NCBI GenBank assembly: GCA_009760855.2
Contig: WPIO01000064.1
Coordinates: 1,352,001-1,416,000, forward strand
DNA from: Cristatella mucedo
Lineage: Eukaryota; Bryozoa; Phylactolaemata; Cristatellidae
Direction of reading: 5' to 3'
DNA: 64,000 nucleotides
Of the stretch, positions 24,049 to 35,850 are shown piece after piece. The position numbers and the translations under genes are program-made. The notes under the pieces are model-generated. The model was given only the letters and a program-made list of their open reading frames with translations, ran no database searches and was not told the DNA's origin. Position 1 is the first letter of the stretch. Each line of letters starts with the position of its first letter.

Positions 24049-25888
24049 GCGGTAACCCGGGTTGCCATGGTAACCCGGGTGGGTGCGGACTGCGATAACT
24101 ACCTAAATACTGGTCAAAATTATATGCGAAAAGGCTAAAAATGTTGGGCTCGTCAAGTACTATTCGTCAGCAGGAAGAAAGCGATTTAGAAAACGATGAT
24201 TTATATTGCGCCAGTGGGCAGCGGCTGACCAGATCCAGGGCTAGGATTCATGGCTCGAAGACGAAAATTGAGCCTATTTTTTCTATACATAGCTCTATAT
24301 TAATGAATAATTTGGGATAACCGCTGGTGCATTCTTCGAGCGCCCCACAGAGCGTATCTGCACGCCCTGAACAGACGGGAAATGATTCCAAGAACTTGCA
24401 CACCAGTTCAATTGGGTTGTTAAGAACATCAGAGCTCCGAGCGATCAGAGGTCCGGTTCTTTTCACGGTTTTTACTCTGCTTTTTACTTTACTTTACTCG
24501 CTGATGCGATTGCCAAGCACAATCTAGGCTTTCACTTTTATGCGGATGACACTCAGTCGTACCTTTGCTTTGATCCCTTCCAGCCTTCGAGCACCTCGAA
24601 CTCTCTCAACTCGCTGCATGTATTGATGACATCCGCACGTAGATGGCAGCCAATTTTCTAAAACTACACGATGATAAAACTAACTAACTAGTTATGGGCA
24701 AACCCACTGTGATTCACAAATTGGAAAGGCTGACGCTTAAAATTGGCTCTGCCAGCACATCTCCTGTTGAATCAGCTCGAAATCTAGGTGTCATATTCCA
24801 AAGCGACCTCTCGTTAGACGACCATATCAGCTCCACAGTCAAATCTGCCTATTTTCAGCTTCATAATATTGCTAAAATTTGGGCTTGTTTAGGTAAGGAT
24901 ACCACGTCCAAGTTGGTCCATGAGTTCGTGACATCCCGTCTCGACTTCTGCAACCCACTGCTTACTGGCCTACCGGCATATGCGATCAGACTGTAGCAGC
25001 TGGTGCAAAACTCCTCAGCTAGGCTTGTCTGTCGTGAGCGTCGCAGTTGCCACATTACACCACTTCTCGCCGACATGCACTGGCTACCAGTCAATTAACG
25101 CATTGACTTCGCGGTTTTGTCGCTCCCTTTTAGGTCCCTTCGTTCTTTGGCTCCAGCCTATCTCTCAGATATACTACCCCATCAGGCCAAGCATCATTCC
25201 ACTTGCATTACGGAATCCAACAGCCTACAAATACCTCGTACAAACCTCAAATCCTTTGGGGACGTGCATTTAGTTCATATGCTTCCAAAGCCTGGAACTC
25301 CCTCCCGACCTGCGTTAGAACGTCCCCTGACCTCACGAAATTTAAAAAGAACTTAAAAACACACCTATTTAGGACAGCATTTAGTGGATCCCTGTGATTC
25401 GCCCTTGATGTGCTTATGCGTGCTGACAATGTGCATGCTGCAACTAAACACATTTGCATGCTGACCCTGTGCATGTCACCCCTAACCATGTTATTCATGT
25501 TGTTTATCAAGCCTGATATTACTCACCATTCAATCGCGTTTGCCTTTGCAGCAAATTTAAAGCGCCTAGAAAGAGATTGAGTTCTCTGAGGGCACTCTAG
25601 CAAGTGCGTTATTATTATTACTATTACTATTATTATTATCATTACTAACATCTTTTTATATCGTCATTATAGCCAACCACAGCGTACATCCTTTGATTGA
25701 GCTCTTGCATACTTTGATTGAGCTCTTGCATTCTTCAAATTGCCTAAACATGGTTCTGACGGTGCTGCTTCTAAATTAGGTCAACGGCGTTTTCGACTTT
25801 GAAACGCTATATTTTTAGAGCAGCTATTCGCAAAATAAAGAATTAATCCCAATTCTAATTGCGGAAATTTGGTAACCCGGTTTACCGC
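24049..25888 (+). mobile_element. Inverted-repeat element split by LINE-A (unclassified)
   Basis: GCGGTAACCCGGGTTGCC (24,049-24,066) and the complement of GGTAACCCGGTTTACCGC (25,871-25,888) match at 16 of 18 positions in inverted orientation. Without the LINE-A and its target duplicate they bound about 618 bp. Inside are a short acidic ORF from ATG 24,141 (MLGSSSTIRQQEESDLENDD, stop after about 60 residues) and a 20-bp direct repeat (CTTTGATTGAGCTCTTGCAT, about 25,690 and 25,713). No target duplication was resolved. It might be a MITE, or the two motifs may belong to neighbouring elements (the right one abuts the end of pogo-2). Confidence 0.4.
24431..25646 (+). mobile_element. LINE-A, 5' truncated, in the inverted-repeat element
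   Basis: Flanked by AACATC at 24,425-24,430 and 25,647-25,652 (6 bp, short but exact). It begins inside the RT at GPVLFT and includes the YADD region (24,541-24,560: FYADDTQSY). The C-terminal block carries several stops and frameshifts, and the hairpin plus (ATT)n tail is at 25,557-25,640. Confidence 0.85.
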
Positions 25889-25956
25889 TAGTGCACTCAT
25901 TTTCTATTTCAAAATGTGTTTTTCTAGATCATGTCTGCAATTGCATAGTACTCGTG

Positions 25957-28230
25957 TTATGTAAGATTTTGCTTCAAGTAAAGTCGAACAGTTTCAAGTG
26001 CATGTAGTGCTTCTTTTGGCGTTACTCTGCGTGCCCAATGAAACTGTATCTCTTCAAGCTCTTCTGCGTCGCTGTCATCAGCCCCATTTTTATGCTTGTG
26101 CTATACGTGCTCAAAAATTTCAGCATCGGTTAACGTGCCTGGGCATGTGAATTCGTTATCGCAGTCTACAAAACTCTCTACATCCTCTTGGTTGACTGAT
26201 TCCCCAGTAGCTCAGTAGCTTGAATCCTTGAATCGGCAGAACGTCATCTCCATTGTCGTCCGAACCGATATTTGAGAAGCCAGCTTTTCTGAAACAGTTT
26301 CGGGTCGTAGCTGGAGACACCAGAAACCACGAGTGCTACACCAGGTGTACGGCAACTACTAGCACATCAATTGACTTAGCGTAATCAATAATCGAGCATT
26401 CTTGCTTTATAGCCTGAAGCATCTGCCACATCACTTGCATTCTGCAGTGGAATGCCATGGTGCGGATGATTCCTTGATCCATTGCTTCCGTATAAGAAAT
26501 GTTGTATTCGGTGGCATAAACTCCCATTTAGCATTCTTGAGCTGCTCTTTAACTTTATGAAAAGCCGCATTATCAGCAAGTAGAATGAGATTTCGATTGC
26601 GCAGCTCCCGATCGATCGAGCTTCAGGAAGAACATCAGCCCAAATTCGACTCATCATCCAAACGTAGCTGCTACTGAAGTAGGTGAAGGCAGTCGAGCAG
26701 TTTGAAATATCGTGAGTGCGAAAACTTCCCACTACGCGTGCCTTCTTTTTGGTGCCATTAGCTTGGCGGAAAAGAAGCACATAGTTATTCGTTGTTTGGG
26801 TCTTTCCGCCAGTTGTTCGAGTACCAGTGACAGCCAAGGTGACAGAGGATACCGCTTTGTACAATAGGCCTATTTTGTTGGCATTAAAAAGATTAGATGC
26901 ATCAGATCTGATAGGATGCATATATCGGGGATAGGAATCTGATCCTAAGGGTATCCCTTCAGTCAATTAGGACAAAAAAAGGTTGGCAGTTTTCCAGTTC
27001 TCGGCTCTGCTTTCTGATCTGCAGCAGCTCTTTCACCACCAATCTTCATAATCGCATAATCACATAAGTGCAACGCTATGCCGAATTGTAGGATCCATGC
27101 ATTCGTGACATCTCGTCTCGACTTCTGCAACTCACTGCTTACTGGCCTACTAGCATGTGCGATCAGGCGATTGCAGCTGGTGCAAAACTCTGCAGCTAGG
27201 CTTGTCTGTCGTGAGCGTCGCAGTTGCCACATTACTCCACTTCTCGCCGACCTGCACTGGTTACCAGTCAAGCAACGGATTGACTTCAAGGTTTTGTCGC
27301 TCACTTTTAGGTCTCTTCATTCTATGGCTCCAGCCTATCTTTCAGAGATACTACCCCATCAGGCAAAGCATCGTACCACTCGCTTTTCGGAATCCAACAG
27401 TCTAGAAATACCTCGTACAAACCTTAAATCCTTTGGAGACCGTGCATTTAGCTCGTATGCTCCCACAGCCTGGAACTCCCTCCCGACCTGCATCAGAACA
27501 TCCCCTGACCTGACCACATTTAAAAGAAACTTAAAAACATACCTATTTAGGACAGCATTTAGTGGGTCCTTGTGATTCGTCCTCGATGTGCTTATGCGTG
27601 CTGACACTGTTCATGCTGCCACTAACCACATTTGCATGCTGACCCAGTGCATGTAACCCCTAACCATGTTATTCATTTTGTTTGTTTTTCAAGCATGATT
27701 TTACTTACTATTCTATTGCGTATCACTTTGCAGCAAATGTAAAGCGCCTAGAAAGAGATTAAGTTCTCTGAGGGCGCTTTATCAAGTGCAATATTATTAT
27801 TATTATTATTATTAGGATGCTCTAGCCAGCCATTTGTGGAAAATAAAATGGCGTACAGCCAAGCGTCACATCTAAAGTTTCCGAGCCTTCTCCATCGTTA
27901 ATGGGCCACTGATCGCATTTGGCTGCTGCGTTAGATTAATTAAGCCAGTGCATCAGAGCGTCGGCAACTTCTTCATTTAGACTTTCGCGTTTTATTTTTC
28001 GGTTCAGATTCCCGTTGGTTGGCGCTTCGTGGCAAATGCCTTGTTCTGCTTTCTTTATTTTTGAGACAGACGACTCACTCACGTTAAACTCCTCAGCAAC
28101 AGCAGTGTTTTTTATTCTAATGCCTCCAAAACCAGCAGCTCTTTCTCAATTGTAAGCGTATTACTTTTTAAAGCAGTAGCAATCATACTGCTATAAGAAT
28201 TTATTGAATAACTAGTTATTAGCTATCTTA
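25957..28230 (-). pseudogene. pogo/Tigger transposon 2 (pogo-2) transposase, split by LINE-A
   Basis: Minus-strand transposase remnant. The N-terminal HTH is at about 28.17-27.95 kb (NTAVAEEFNVSESSVSKIKK). A LINE-A (27,093-27,815) follows, then the DDE region at 27.08-26.3 kb (AIMKIGGERAAADQKAE; FNANKIGLLYKAV, where the usual first catalytic Asp of FNADE is Asn here; GGKTQTTNNYVLLFRQANG). The C-terminus is acidic and helical (DDSDAEELEEI, then TPKEALHALETVRLYLKQ) and stops at 25,957-25,959. That tail is characteristic of Tigger-type transposases. Two or more frameshifts and stops. Terminal repeats could not be fixed. Confidence 0.82.
27093..27815 (+). mobile_element. LINE-A fragment inside pogo-2
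   Basis: Starts at CCATGCATTCGTGACATC (5' truncated) and encodes the LINE-A C-terminal block without interruption to the stop at 27,573-27,575. It ends with hairpin (about 27,738-27,780) and (ATT)n. TAGGAT occurs just before the start (27,088-27,093) and just after the tail (about 27,814-27,819), a likely short target duplication. Confidence 0.85.
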
Positions 28231-29479
28231 AATGATGGTGTCATAACCGCGAAACATTCACTAGCTGGAGTAGCGGTACAACGTGTGCAATGTTCTAAGA
28301 CCTTTGTTAGCAACGCGCCAACGATAACAACACAGCGATCAATTTTCTGCACGCAGCACTAACGACAGCACCACACTAACAAAAAGCGCAACAATAGCCT
28401 GTCCGTTCTGCCGACTCGCTAACAGGCTAACAGCTACTCATGCTCAGCACTAAGACTAGCAAGCGGACCAGCAGACCATTGCTCCAAGAGGAAGTGACTG
28501 TGGTCTCGACTGCGCTTTATATAATGGCCAGTTCATAAGTCATGCATTAATCTTTTTCCCATTTATTCATGCATTGCGCTGCTTGTAAGTCTCGGCTTAC
28601 AGTGGTTATTTCAGAAACGGCTCAGTTCTAATTCATTGGTAAAGCTTATAGCTCGGCAGAGCTCATAGTTCGTAATTCAGATGCAGTCGATAATCGTGGG
28701 GCATTACAGCGGGCAAGCAACGTGCACTTAAAAAACTAATGGTAAAAATCCCCACATAAACTTAATATAATAATTTATAATTTTTATAATTATTGTTATA
28801 ACAAGCATTTACTTATCGCTATTCAGTATTTTTATTTTATTTAACAATATTAATTTTATTATAATTATTCAGTTACAATTGTTGTAATTATTATGTTAAT
28901 AAATTATAGTTATTTAATTATATGATGATACTTATTGTCTTATAAGCTGTAAATATGCATTGAGTGAAGTAAAATCTTAAATCAGTCTCAACTTCTATTC
29001 TTGTACGTGGAGTTTCCTTAAATCTAATAGTCATTAAAGTGGAGTTCCCACTGAGAAAACTTGCAAAAACACCTAGGACGCAGAGCTGCTGTACTTGTAA
29101 GCGGCGTATTCCTATATGTTTGTGGTATTTCGGAGTTACAGACGGAGATACACGACATCCGATGTACTTAAACGTAGAGTATCCTGCTCTCAACAAAGGT
29201 GAATATTGTTCATTAGTCCAGAGTATCCGTGGACATGTCGTATAGTGGAAAATGCGATCCTAGTGGAACAGTATAAGTGTCTTGGCCAAGGTACGTTTTC
29301 TTTATGGGTACGATACGCATGGCTCAGATGGTCTGTCCACCTTGGTAATTAAAATTGTCGATGTCATTCATTGTTCCTCCTCAGCTGTGATATAAGTCAG
29401 TCTTTCCACCTTTTTCATTTCCGCTTGTATTCCTCGGTCACGTGTTCTTACTGCACATTTACGTACTCAAAGGATACTG
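28231..29479. other. No gene recognised; AT-rich
   Basis: The 28.75-28.95 kb part is very AT-rich with ATTAT/ATAAT repeats. Small ORFs at 28,918-29,196 (minus) and 29,039-29,245 (plus) overlap on opposite strands and show no domain. Upstream non-coding DNA of pogo-2 probably occupies the first few hundred bases. Confidence 0.4.
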
Positions 29480-31225
29480 ACTGTATGTATGTGTGTATGT
29501 ATGTGTGTCTGTATGTAACTCCATAAAGCCATAAAGACTATGTGGTTTTTACGCAGCAGAGTTCTCTATAGCGCACACGTAGCCTAAGCGGGTTTCGGTA
29601 CGCATTCGGTAGCCAACAGACTTCATCTCATACAACAAAGAGAAAGAAGGAAGCATAGCAGAGTCAGGAGGGCAGTTGAGGTAGTGAGTAGCATGGAAGT
29701 AGCAGCTCAGGACCGCTGGAAAGGATGAGCCATAGTCGGCAGCAGGGGATTAGTTATCGTTGCATAAGAATTGTGGAAGTGAGTTCCACAGTCCAGGATC
29801 AGCAGAGCTAAAGCTTCTGTCGCCAACGGTCTTTAAGCGGAAGAATGGAACAGCTAATTTATTGTTGATGCAGGACTTGAGGGCGCGAAGAGGCTGAAAC
29901 TGATGCAGAAGTTCAGCTAGCTATGACGGAGCCAAGCCGTAGCGGGGTCAGCGTAAGAACTTTGCTCTGTATCCGTTGATTAACCGGCAGCCATCCTAGC
30001 TCTTCTAGCAAAGAGACACGTGCTCCAACCGCTGGGACTGGAAGACTAGCCTTGCAGCCATATTCATAGTCCGCTGCAGTTGCCTAGTTGCCTTCTTTGG
30101 TAGACCAGCCAAACGGGAATTACAATAATCAAGCCGAGACAGAACTAAAGAGCTAGTTACATTTTTTGCAAGTCACTGTGGAAGACAGCCCTTAATCTTA
30201 CATAGGGATCGGACGTGATGGATAGCTGTAGAAGCAGTCTTTTGAATGAAGCTTTTGAAATTGAGGCAGCTGTCGAACACGACACCTAGATTACGAGCAC
30301 GTGGTGAAGGTCGCACAATAGCATCACCTATTAGAAGAGCAAAGCCTTTTAATCCAGCCACATGCTTAGGGTGTCCTATGAGCAGTACTTCGATTTTATC
30401 GTCAATTCGTTTCAGGAAGTTTTCCGACATCCAAGATCGAATATCGGCAAGGCAAGCATTCAGTTTCTCAGTTGCTGCAGCAGATTCCGACGGTTTAAAT
30501 GACAAATACAACTTGAGTATCGGCAGCATAGAAGTGATATCCTACTCCATGGGCCTTAATCACTTTTCCCAGAGGTTGCGTATAAATGGAGAACAGCAAG
30601 GGACCAAGTACAGACCCTTGAGGGACTCCACAGGTGACCATTCTCATGTCTGAGACCTGACCCCCACACGACACGGATTGAACACGATCAGACAAGTATG
30701 ATTTAAACCACGCCAGTGCTTCATCTGCCAGACCGATCGTTGTTCTCAATCGTTCAAGCAGAACTTCGTGATCAATGGTGTCGAAGGCAGCAGACAGATC
30801 TAGCAGAGCTATGGCAGTGACATTCCCATCATCGTTGCCACGTAGAATGTCATCGTTAACACGGAGGAGAGCAGTTTCAGTGGAGTGCTGCCTCTAGAAC
30901 CCCAATTTGAATGTTTCTGACATTACATTCTTTTCAAAATGAACAACTAGCTTCTTAGCGACAATTCGTTCAAGAATCATTGACAAAAAAGGAAGAAAGG
31001 AAACTGTGCGATAGTTTGCTAGGACCTCTGCTTCTAATCCAGGTTTTTTTTAGAATCAGTCTAGCGATTGCCGATTTGAAATACTTGGATACGACTCCTT
31101 TTTCCATAGAAGCATTACAAATCTCGGTGATGGCAGGGCTAAGTTTGGTCTGCCAGTGAAGACCACAGAGATGATGGTATGGGGTCTTCAGAAGCCGAGC
31201 TCCTTTTGCTAGACCTTATTAAGGT
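29480..31225 (-). mobile_element. LINE-B, second L2/CR1-like family, long copy
   Basis: Minus strand: RT from about 31.2 kb (SPAITEICNASMEKGVVSKY, SMILERIVAKKL). Motif A region DLSAAFDTIDHE is at about 30.78 kb, VPQGSVLGPLLFSIYTQPL at about 30.6 kb, and YHFYAADTQ at about 30.53 kb, where the catalytic YADD is changed to YAAD. The RARNLGVVFDSCLNF to LCKIKGCLP region lies at 30.17-30.3 kb. The 3' UTR ends in a TACA/TACACA-rich tail at 29,480-29,520. The protein is distinct from LINE-A (different thumb, no (ATT)n tail). Broken by frameshifts. Confidence 0.85.
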
Positions 31226-32789
31226 AGGCACACCGAAAGAAGAAACCTCGGAAAACTTTTTTTAAGGAAGCTCACAGGTTGTGATTCCACAATTGCTTTA
31301 CTCGGAAGGGGCTTTATGAAGGCACTGATGTGCACAATGTTTTCAGTAAAGAAGGCTGAAAAACTTTACATTCCCAAAGCAGAAGATGCAAGAAAAAGGT
31401 CGATTTTTTGGCTTCTCTCAAGTATGATTGAAATCGGGGGGGGGGTGATGGGGTGAGAGGAGGCTGCCACGACATTTTAAAGAAGAGATGAAAGAGAAGA
31501 TGAGGATAGCGAGAGGAACGAGTGTGTGAAAAGTAGGATAATTTGCTTAGAACAAGCGATCCTGTGTAGTCGTTATTATAATTGAACTATTCTTCCAGTT
31601 TTTTAGGGCCACTTGGCTCACTAGGTCCAGCCGATGGATGCCCGAAACTTTACTTCGTCAGGCCAGCGTTAATCGTTAATCGTTATCGTCAATCGTTAAT
31701 TGAATCCTTAAAATAAACAACAATGCAGATTAAAATTTGCATTTAATAATTATATTAGAAAATTAAAGAAATTGTGGAATCTACTTATCTTATTTTTGCA
31801 GATTTATTACATTTTTCCTTGCTTTTGCACACCGACTATAATAAATTCACATTGATTCGACCTCTGCATACTCATAGTGCATCCCGGTGCAGACTGCTTA
31901 GCCATCGGCTGCCGAGCAGATATATTCTGAGCTTCGTTATATGGCAACCGGCTTCGCTGTAGACGTATATTATATGCTATATTATAATACTATAATTAAT
32001 TTATATTATTAATTAATTAATTAATAATGATAATAGTGTTATTAATTAACAATAATTAATTACGAGTATGATATTATTGGGTATAATAGATGCATTACAT
32101 TATTGAGTTTATTACTCGTGCAAATCAACTAAGGAGAACAAAACGCGAGCCAGTCGAGCAGTAAGCAGAGGCTAGAGGCTAGAGGCTTGGGTGGCAGCAG
32201 CTCGTGAATCTGCTGGTCCATACCCACAACTTCTCGACTGAAGTTCTTCTCTTAATTCCCCATCGCAAGACGATTGCCCAGTATATCCAGCACACTGCGA
32301 CTTTTGAGCCAGAAAAGACAGTGTTTATTGCGACTGCAAACGCGTGCAGGTCTTAACTCCATACTCAATACTCAAGTACGATTGCCGGTGTGCGGCGAGG
32401 CTGCCATGACACGCGGGCAGGACTTGAGCAGCGTTACGGCGTATACAAGCAAAACTATTCCCCACCAGCAGAATCTTTACTTTCTAAGCAGTCATTCATG
32501 ATAAGGCCGTCATAATTGTCATGGCGTATTATTCCCGAGAGATCCAAGGCATAGATATACCGTCTGGCTGTCGCTCTTCGACGCGACGCCGTATCGACGA
32601 CAGCATGGCGAATATTCATCCTTTATTCAACGTGGAGAATACATGACATGTGCAGTGACTCGGCAAGAAGTGAAGATTCTATTGGTGCTAGTTTAAGGCA
32701 TGCTAAGAGCCATGCCTGCTGCGCCACAGGGCTACGAATAAGGGTTTGAATCAACCTACATAAGAACTCACTCACTCGCGACCCGGTTC

Positions 32790-32970
32790 ATGGACCTCAA
32801 GTACCTTACCGCTTAGAGCTGAGACCCGGGGGCTAAACAACATAATCTGCATAACTTCTTAAGACAACTTGCTTTACATATGCAGCAAAGCTCGAACCCG
32901 CGACCCTGGTCCTTGAAAATAAGCAGCTTAACCCTAAGCCAAACGAGAGCCGCTAAAATGTCTAGTCTAA
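32790..32970 (-). mobile_element. tRNA-derived SINE or tRNA-like element
   Basis: Minus strand: A-box-like TGGCTTAGGGTTAAGCT (32,934-32,951) and B-box CGCGGGTTCGAGC (32,890-32,902), spaced as in pol III tRNA promoters. It does not fold into a convincing tRNA (no matching acceptor stem), so a SINE head is more likely. Confidence 0.5.
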
Positions 32971-33015
32971 AAAGCTTTAATTTAAGTATCGTATTAAGTA
33001 AGTTACGATCCTTTA

Positions 33016-33050
33016 GATTTACGCTCCTTTAGTCTAAAGGAGCGTAAATC
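33016..33050. repeat. 35-bp perfect palindrome
   Basis: GATTTACGCTCCTTTAG, one T, then the exact 17-bp reverse complement. Confidence 0.95.
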
Positions 33051-34401
33051 GCATGAAACGTGACCGCTGACGCTTGACGTGAAGTCACGCTCACGTTTTT
33101 CCTTCGGTTGTTTATACTTACTGTGATGGTACGGCTATGGGTGTGTCATTTCAAAAATCGCTATATTTACTTATATGTGTAGCTGTATCTTGAACCCCCG
33201 AATGCAAGCTGGCGACGATACAGAAATACCTTCGTCTCCGACGATAGCTTAATGCGTATTTGGGTTCGTAATGCGACGGCTCACAAAAATCCTCTCCTGC
33301 ACCCGCGTTCCCAGTTCTTCCCTCACTCCAGGCGGTGAGTGATCGCCAAAAACATCGACACATTAAACCATAACGCCATACAAACCATAAACTAGACGCA
33401 GCGCCATATCACCGCAAGAGCCATAATGTTCGCTACTGTAGTTGAAACATTCAAATTCAAATTGAGCTTTCAAGCAAAATTTAATATCTTTAAAAGCAGT
33501 TTTACATAATGATATTATCCATAGAACGGTTACGTAATTGTTCGTACCTTTTAGTTTTCTGTATTGAAAGATTTTCAAAGATTTAGAATTAATTGCTTGA
33601 TCTGCCATTAGCAAGGCTTGTTCACCAACTAAATGAGCTGACGCTTAGGCTCACCCTATGAAGCAAAGTTGGTGTTTCTCCTGGTTTTTTGTATATATTG
33701 ACTAGTACGAGCGGGGTAACAGACGGTAATGAAGTTATAGTCTTTCCTGGATCTGTGTTAAACCGAGGAGCAGACCCCGAGGTTTGTCTAATTCCAGCTT
33801 ATGAATAGGCATTTTTGATACGATTCGAAGGGCACCATCCCGTAACCGTATGAGAGCTAGAAGATATTTACTAAAGAAGATCAAGATGAGAACGATGCAA
33901 ACTTTCTCAGCGTTCGATACTGACGATAGATCGTTAGATATGGAACCTGTTCTACCTTCAGTTATACGAAAAAATGTAGTGTCGTCCAGAGAGAAATTCA
34001 TTCAAACCTCATCTCTACTCCTCAACTGAGTGACTGATTCTTCTAAGCCTAATTTCAATTTAGGAAGCTGTAAAATTGGATCGTTGAGTAATACATAATG
34101 ACAATAGCAATAATACTACAGTTGTATAGTGCCATCAGAGAGCTTAATCTTTTTTTTAGGCACTTTACATGTGCTCACCCTAACAAAAGCGTGATCACAT
34201 TTTTAGCGGAAACATCAAGATGCCAGCAAGAATAATATTGTCAGAGGTAACGTGCAGTATACACTGGTTAAAATGGTTAGTGGCAGCAGGTAAAGTATTT
34301 CAGATACTAAAAATGACAGGGACCCATCAAATTGGCAAAAGGGCACCGTCTCGAAAGGATTGGAGGATCGTTCGAGTTATATCTAAACGAGTTATACATG
34401 C

Positions 34402-34404
<3 letters not shown>

Positions 34405-34445
<41 letters not shown>

Positions 34446-34512
34446 CTCGAATATATACATGTATATATATATATATATGTGCGTGTGTGTGTGTATGCAT
34501 ATATATATATAA
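34405..34512. repeat. (TA)n/(GT)n compound microsatellite
   Basis: TA runs separated by ACTCGAATATA and a GTGCGTGTGTGTGT segment. Confidence 0.9.
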
Positions 34513-34519
34513 TTCATTG

Positions 34520-34636
34520 TTATAACGCTCTAAGGGAACTTAATCACTATTCAGGCGCTTCAAATATACCACGGGGCTCGAGCCCACGACCTCAGCCAGA
34601 CCTTGGTCGGGGCAAACAGCTTAACCACGAGCCCAA
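34520..34636 (-). mobile_element. tRNA-derived SINE carrying the LINE-A 3' hairpin
   Basis: On the minus strand it starts with A-box GGGCTCGTGGTTAAGC (34,619-34,634) and B-box GGGCTCGAGCCCC (34,573-34,585), about 34 bp apart as in a pol III promoter. It ends with GAAGCGCCTGAATAGTGATT...CCCTTAGAGCGTT, the same stem-loop that closes LINE-A. The element is therefore a tRNA head fused to a LINE-A tail, the classic arrangement that lets a SINE use the LINE's reverse transcriptase. It sits inside a LINE-A copy. Confidence 0.75.
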
Positions 34637-35244
34637 ACCAGCTCGGCTTTAAGTCAGAACGGTGGGTGGTACGATGCCGATCTTGGTTGTGGAGTAGCTC
34701 CTATAGGTAGGCTGGACCCAGAGAATGAAGGGACATAAACGTGAGTGACAGAACCTTGAAGTCGATGCACTGCTTGATTGAAAGCCAGTGCAGGTTTGCG
34801 AGAATTGGTGTGATGTGGAAACTGCGACACTCAAGACGGACAAGCCTCTGCAGAGTTTTGAACCAACTCTAAGAGCCTGAAGCTAGAGGACCTGAAATCA
34901 GTGAGTTACATAAATCGGTACGGTATGTCACAAATGCAAGCGCCAATTATGTAGTATCCCTGTCTGAGCTGGCCCAAAATTTAGCAATGTTATGTAGCTG
35001 AAAGTAGGCAGACATAACTGTGGTGCTCATGTGGTGGTCTAGTGATGGGGGTCACTTTGGAACTAGACAACTAGATTTCGCGAAGGTTGTTAAAAGATAC
35101 CCTGTATGCTGGCAGAGCCAATTTTGGCGATAATTTATCCAATAGCTGAGATTGTTGCAAAGTCACATAACGGCAAGCTCGTTTCTTGGCAAAGCTTTGC
35201 TACCACTGATCGGACCTAGTACAATACGAAACTTCAGCATATGC

Positions 35245-35850
35245 ATTCACCTTAACTGCCTTAATCTGTACGGCTGAAATCTTGGCTTTACCAACCTCTC
35301 TAAGGCAGGCAGACGTGGCGATAAAAATGTATCATTATAATTATAGACTGCTTGGAAAGCGGACGGCCAGAAATGGATGAGAGTCGATTTCAGATGGGTA
35401 GGCCGGAGCAATGAAATAAAGGTACCTAATAGAAAGTGACAAAACCTTGAAGCTGGTATCCTGCATGATGGGTAGCCAGTACAGGTATCTGATAAGCGGT
35501 GTGATGCAGCATGCAATATTGCAATATTTATTAATATGCAATATCTCAAAATTTGCAATATTTACAACAAAGAAGCCTGGTCTCAGAGTTTCGTACAAAG
35601 TTCTGTACGCGCCTTATTGCGCACAGGAAGAAAGCCCTTTGATTTACGTAATTCATTATGGATTATCACATATTATGCAGGGATCATATTAGCTACGGTA
35701 TTCGCGTATTGGCAGGCCCAAATTCCCTACTAAGTTACGTAGCTGAAAGTAAGGCCATTGTGAACTGTGGAGTGGGTTCGGTCATCTTGTGAAAGGTTAT
35801 TTTGAAAAAGGTCAACCAGGTTGCTCGATAATGCTATAGAAGAAATGCTG
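35245..35850 (-). mobile_element. LINE-A, very decayed minus copy
   Basis: Similar to the reversed C-terminal block: GACAAAACCTTGAAGC, GGTAGCCAGTACAGGT and GTGATGCAGCA near 35,440-35,510, and GTAGCTGAAAGTAAGGCC near 35,740. No intact frame. Confidence 0.6.

Larger units (their letters stand above)
31226..34094. other. No gene recognised; AT-rich patches
   Basis: Contains poly-G at 31,437-31,446, TAAT-rich DNA at 31.95-32.1 kb, one tRNA-like SINE (32.79-32.97 kb) and a perfect palindrome (33,016-33,050). The ORFs at 32,274-32,501, 33,151-33,363, 33,363-33,614 and 33,735-34,001 show no recognisable domain. GTTTATTGCG and CCTTTATTCAACG on the plus strand are minus-strand AATAAA motifs that could belong to LTR remnants. 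Confidence 0.35.
34095..35200 (-). mobile_element. LINE-A, minus copy interrupted by a SINE
   Basis: Complement of the LINE-A tail at 34,100-34,170 (GCCATCAGAGAGCTTAATCT, GGCACTTTACATG). The C-terminal block continues to about 34,390, where a (TA)n run and a SINE interrupt it. It resumes at about 34,650 (GGTGGGTGGTACGATGCC) and continues to about 35,200. Very decayed. Confidence 0.7.

Noticed and set aside
32880-32960. A functional tRNA gene
   Set aside because: A and B boxes are present but no pairing acceptor and anticodon stems could be drawn.
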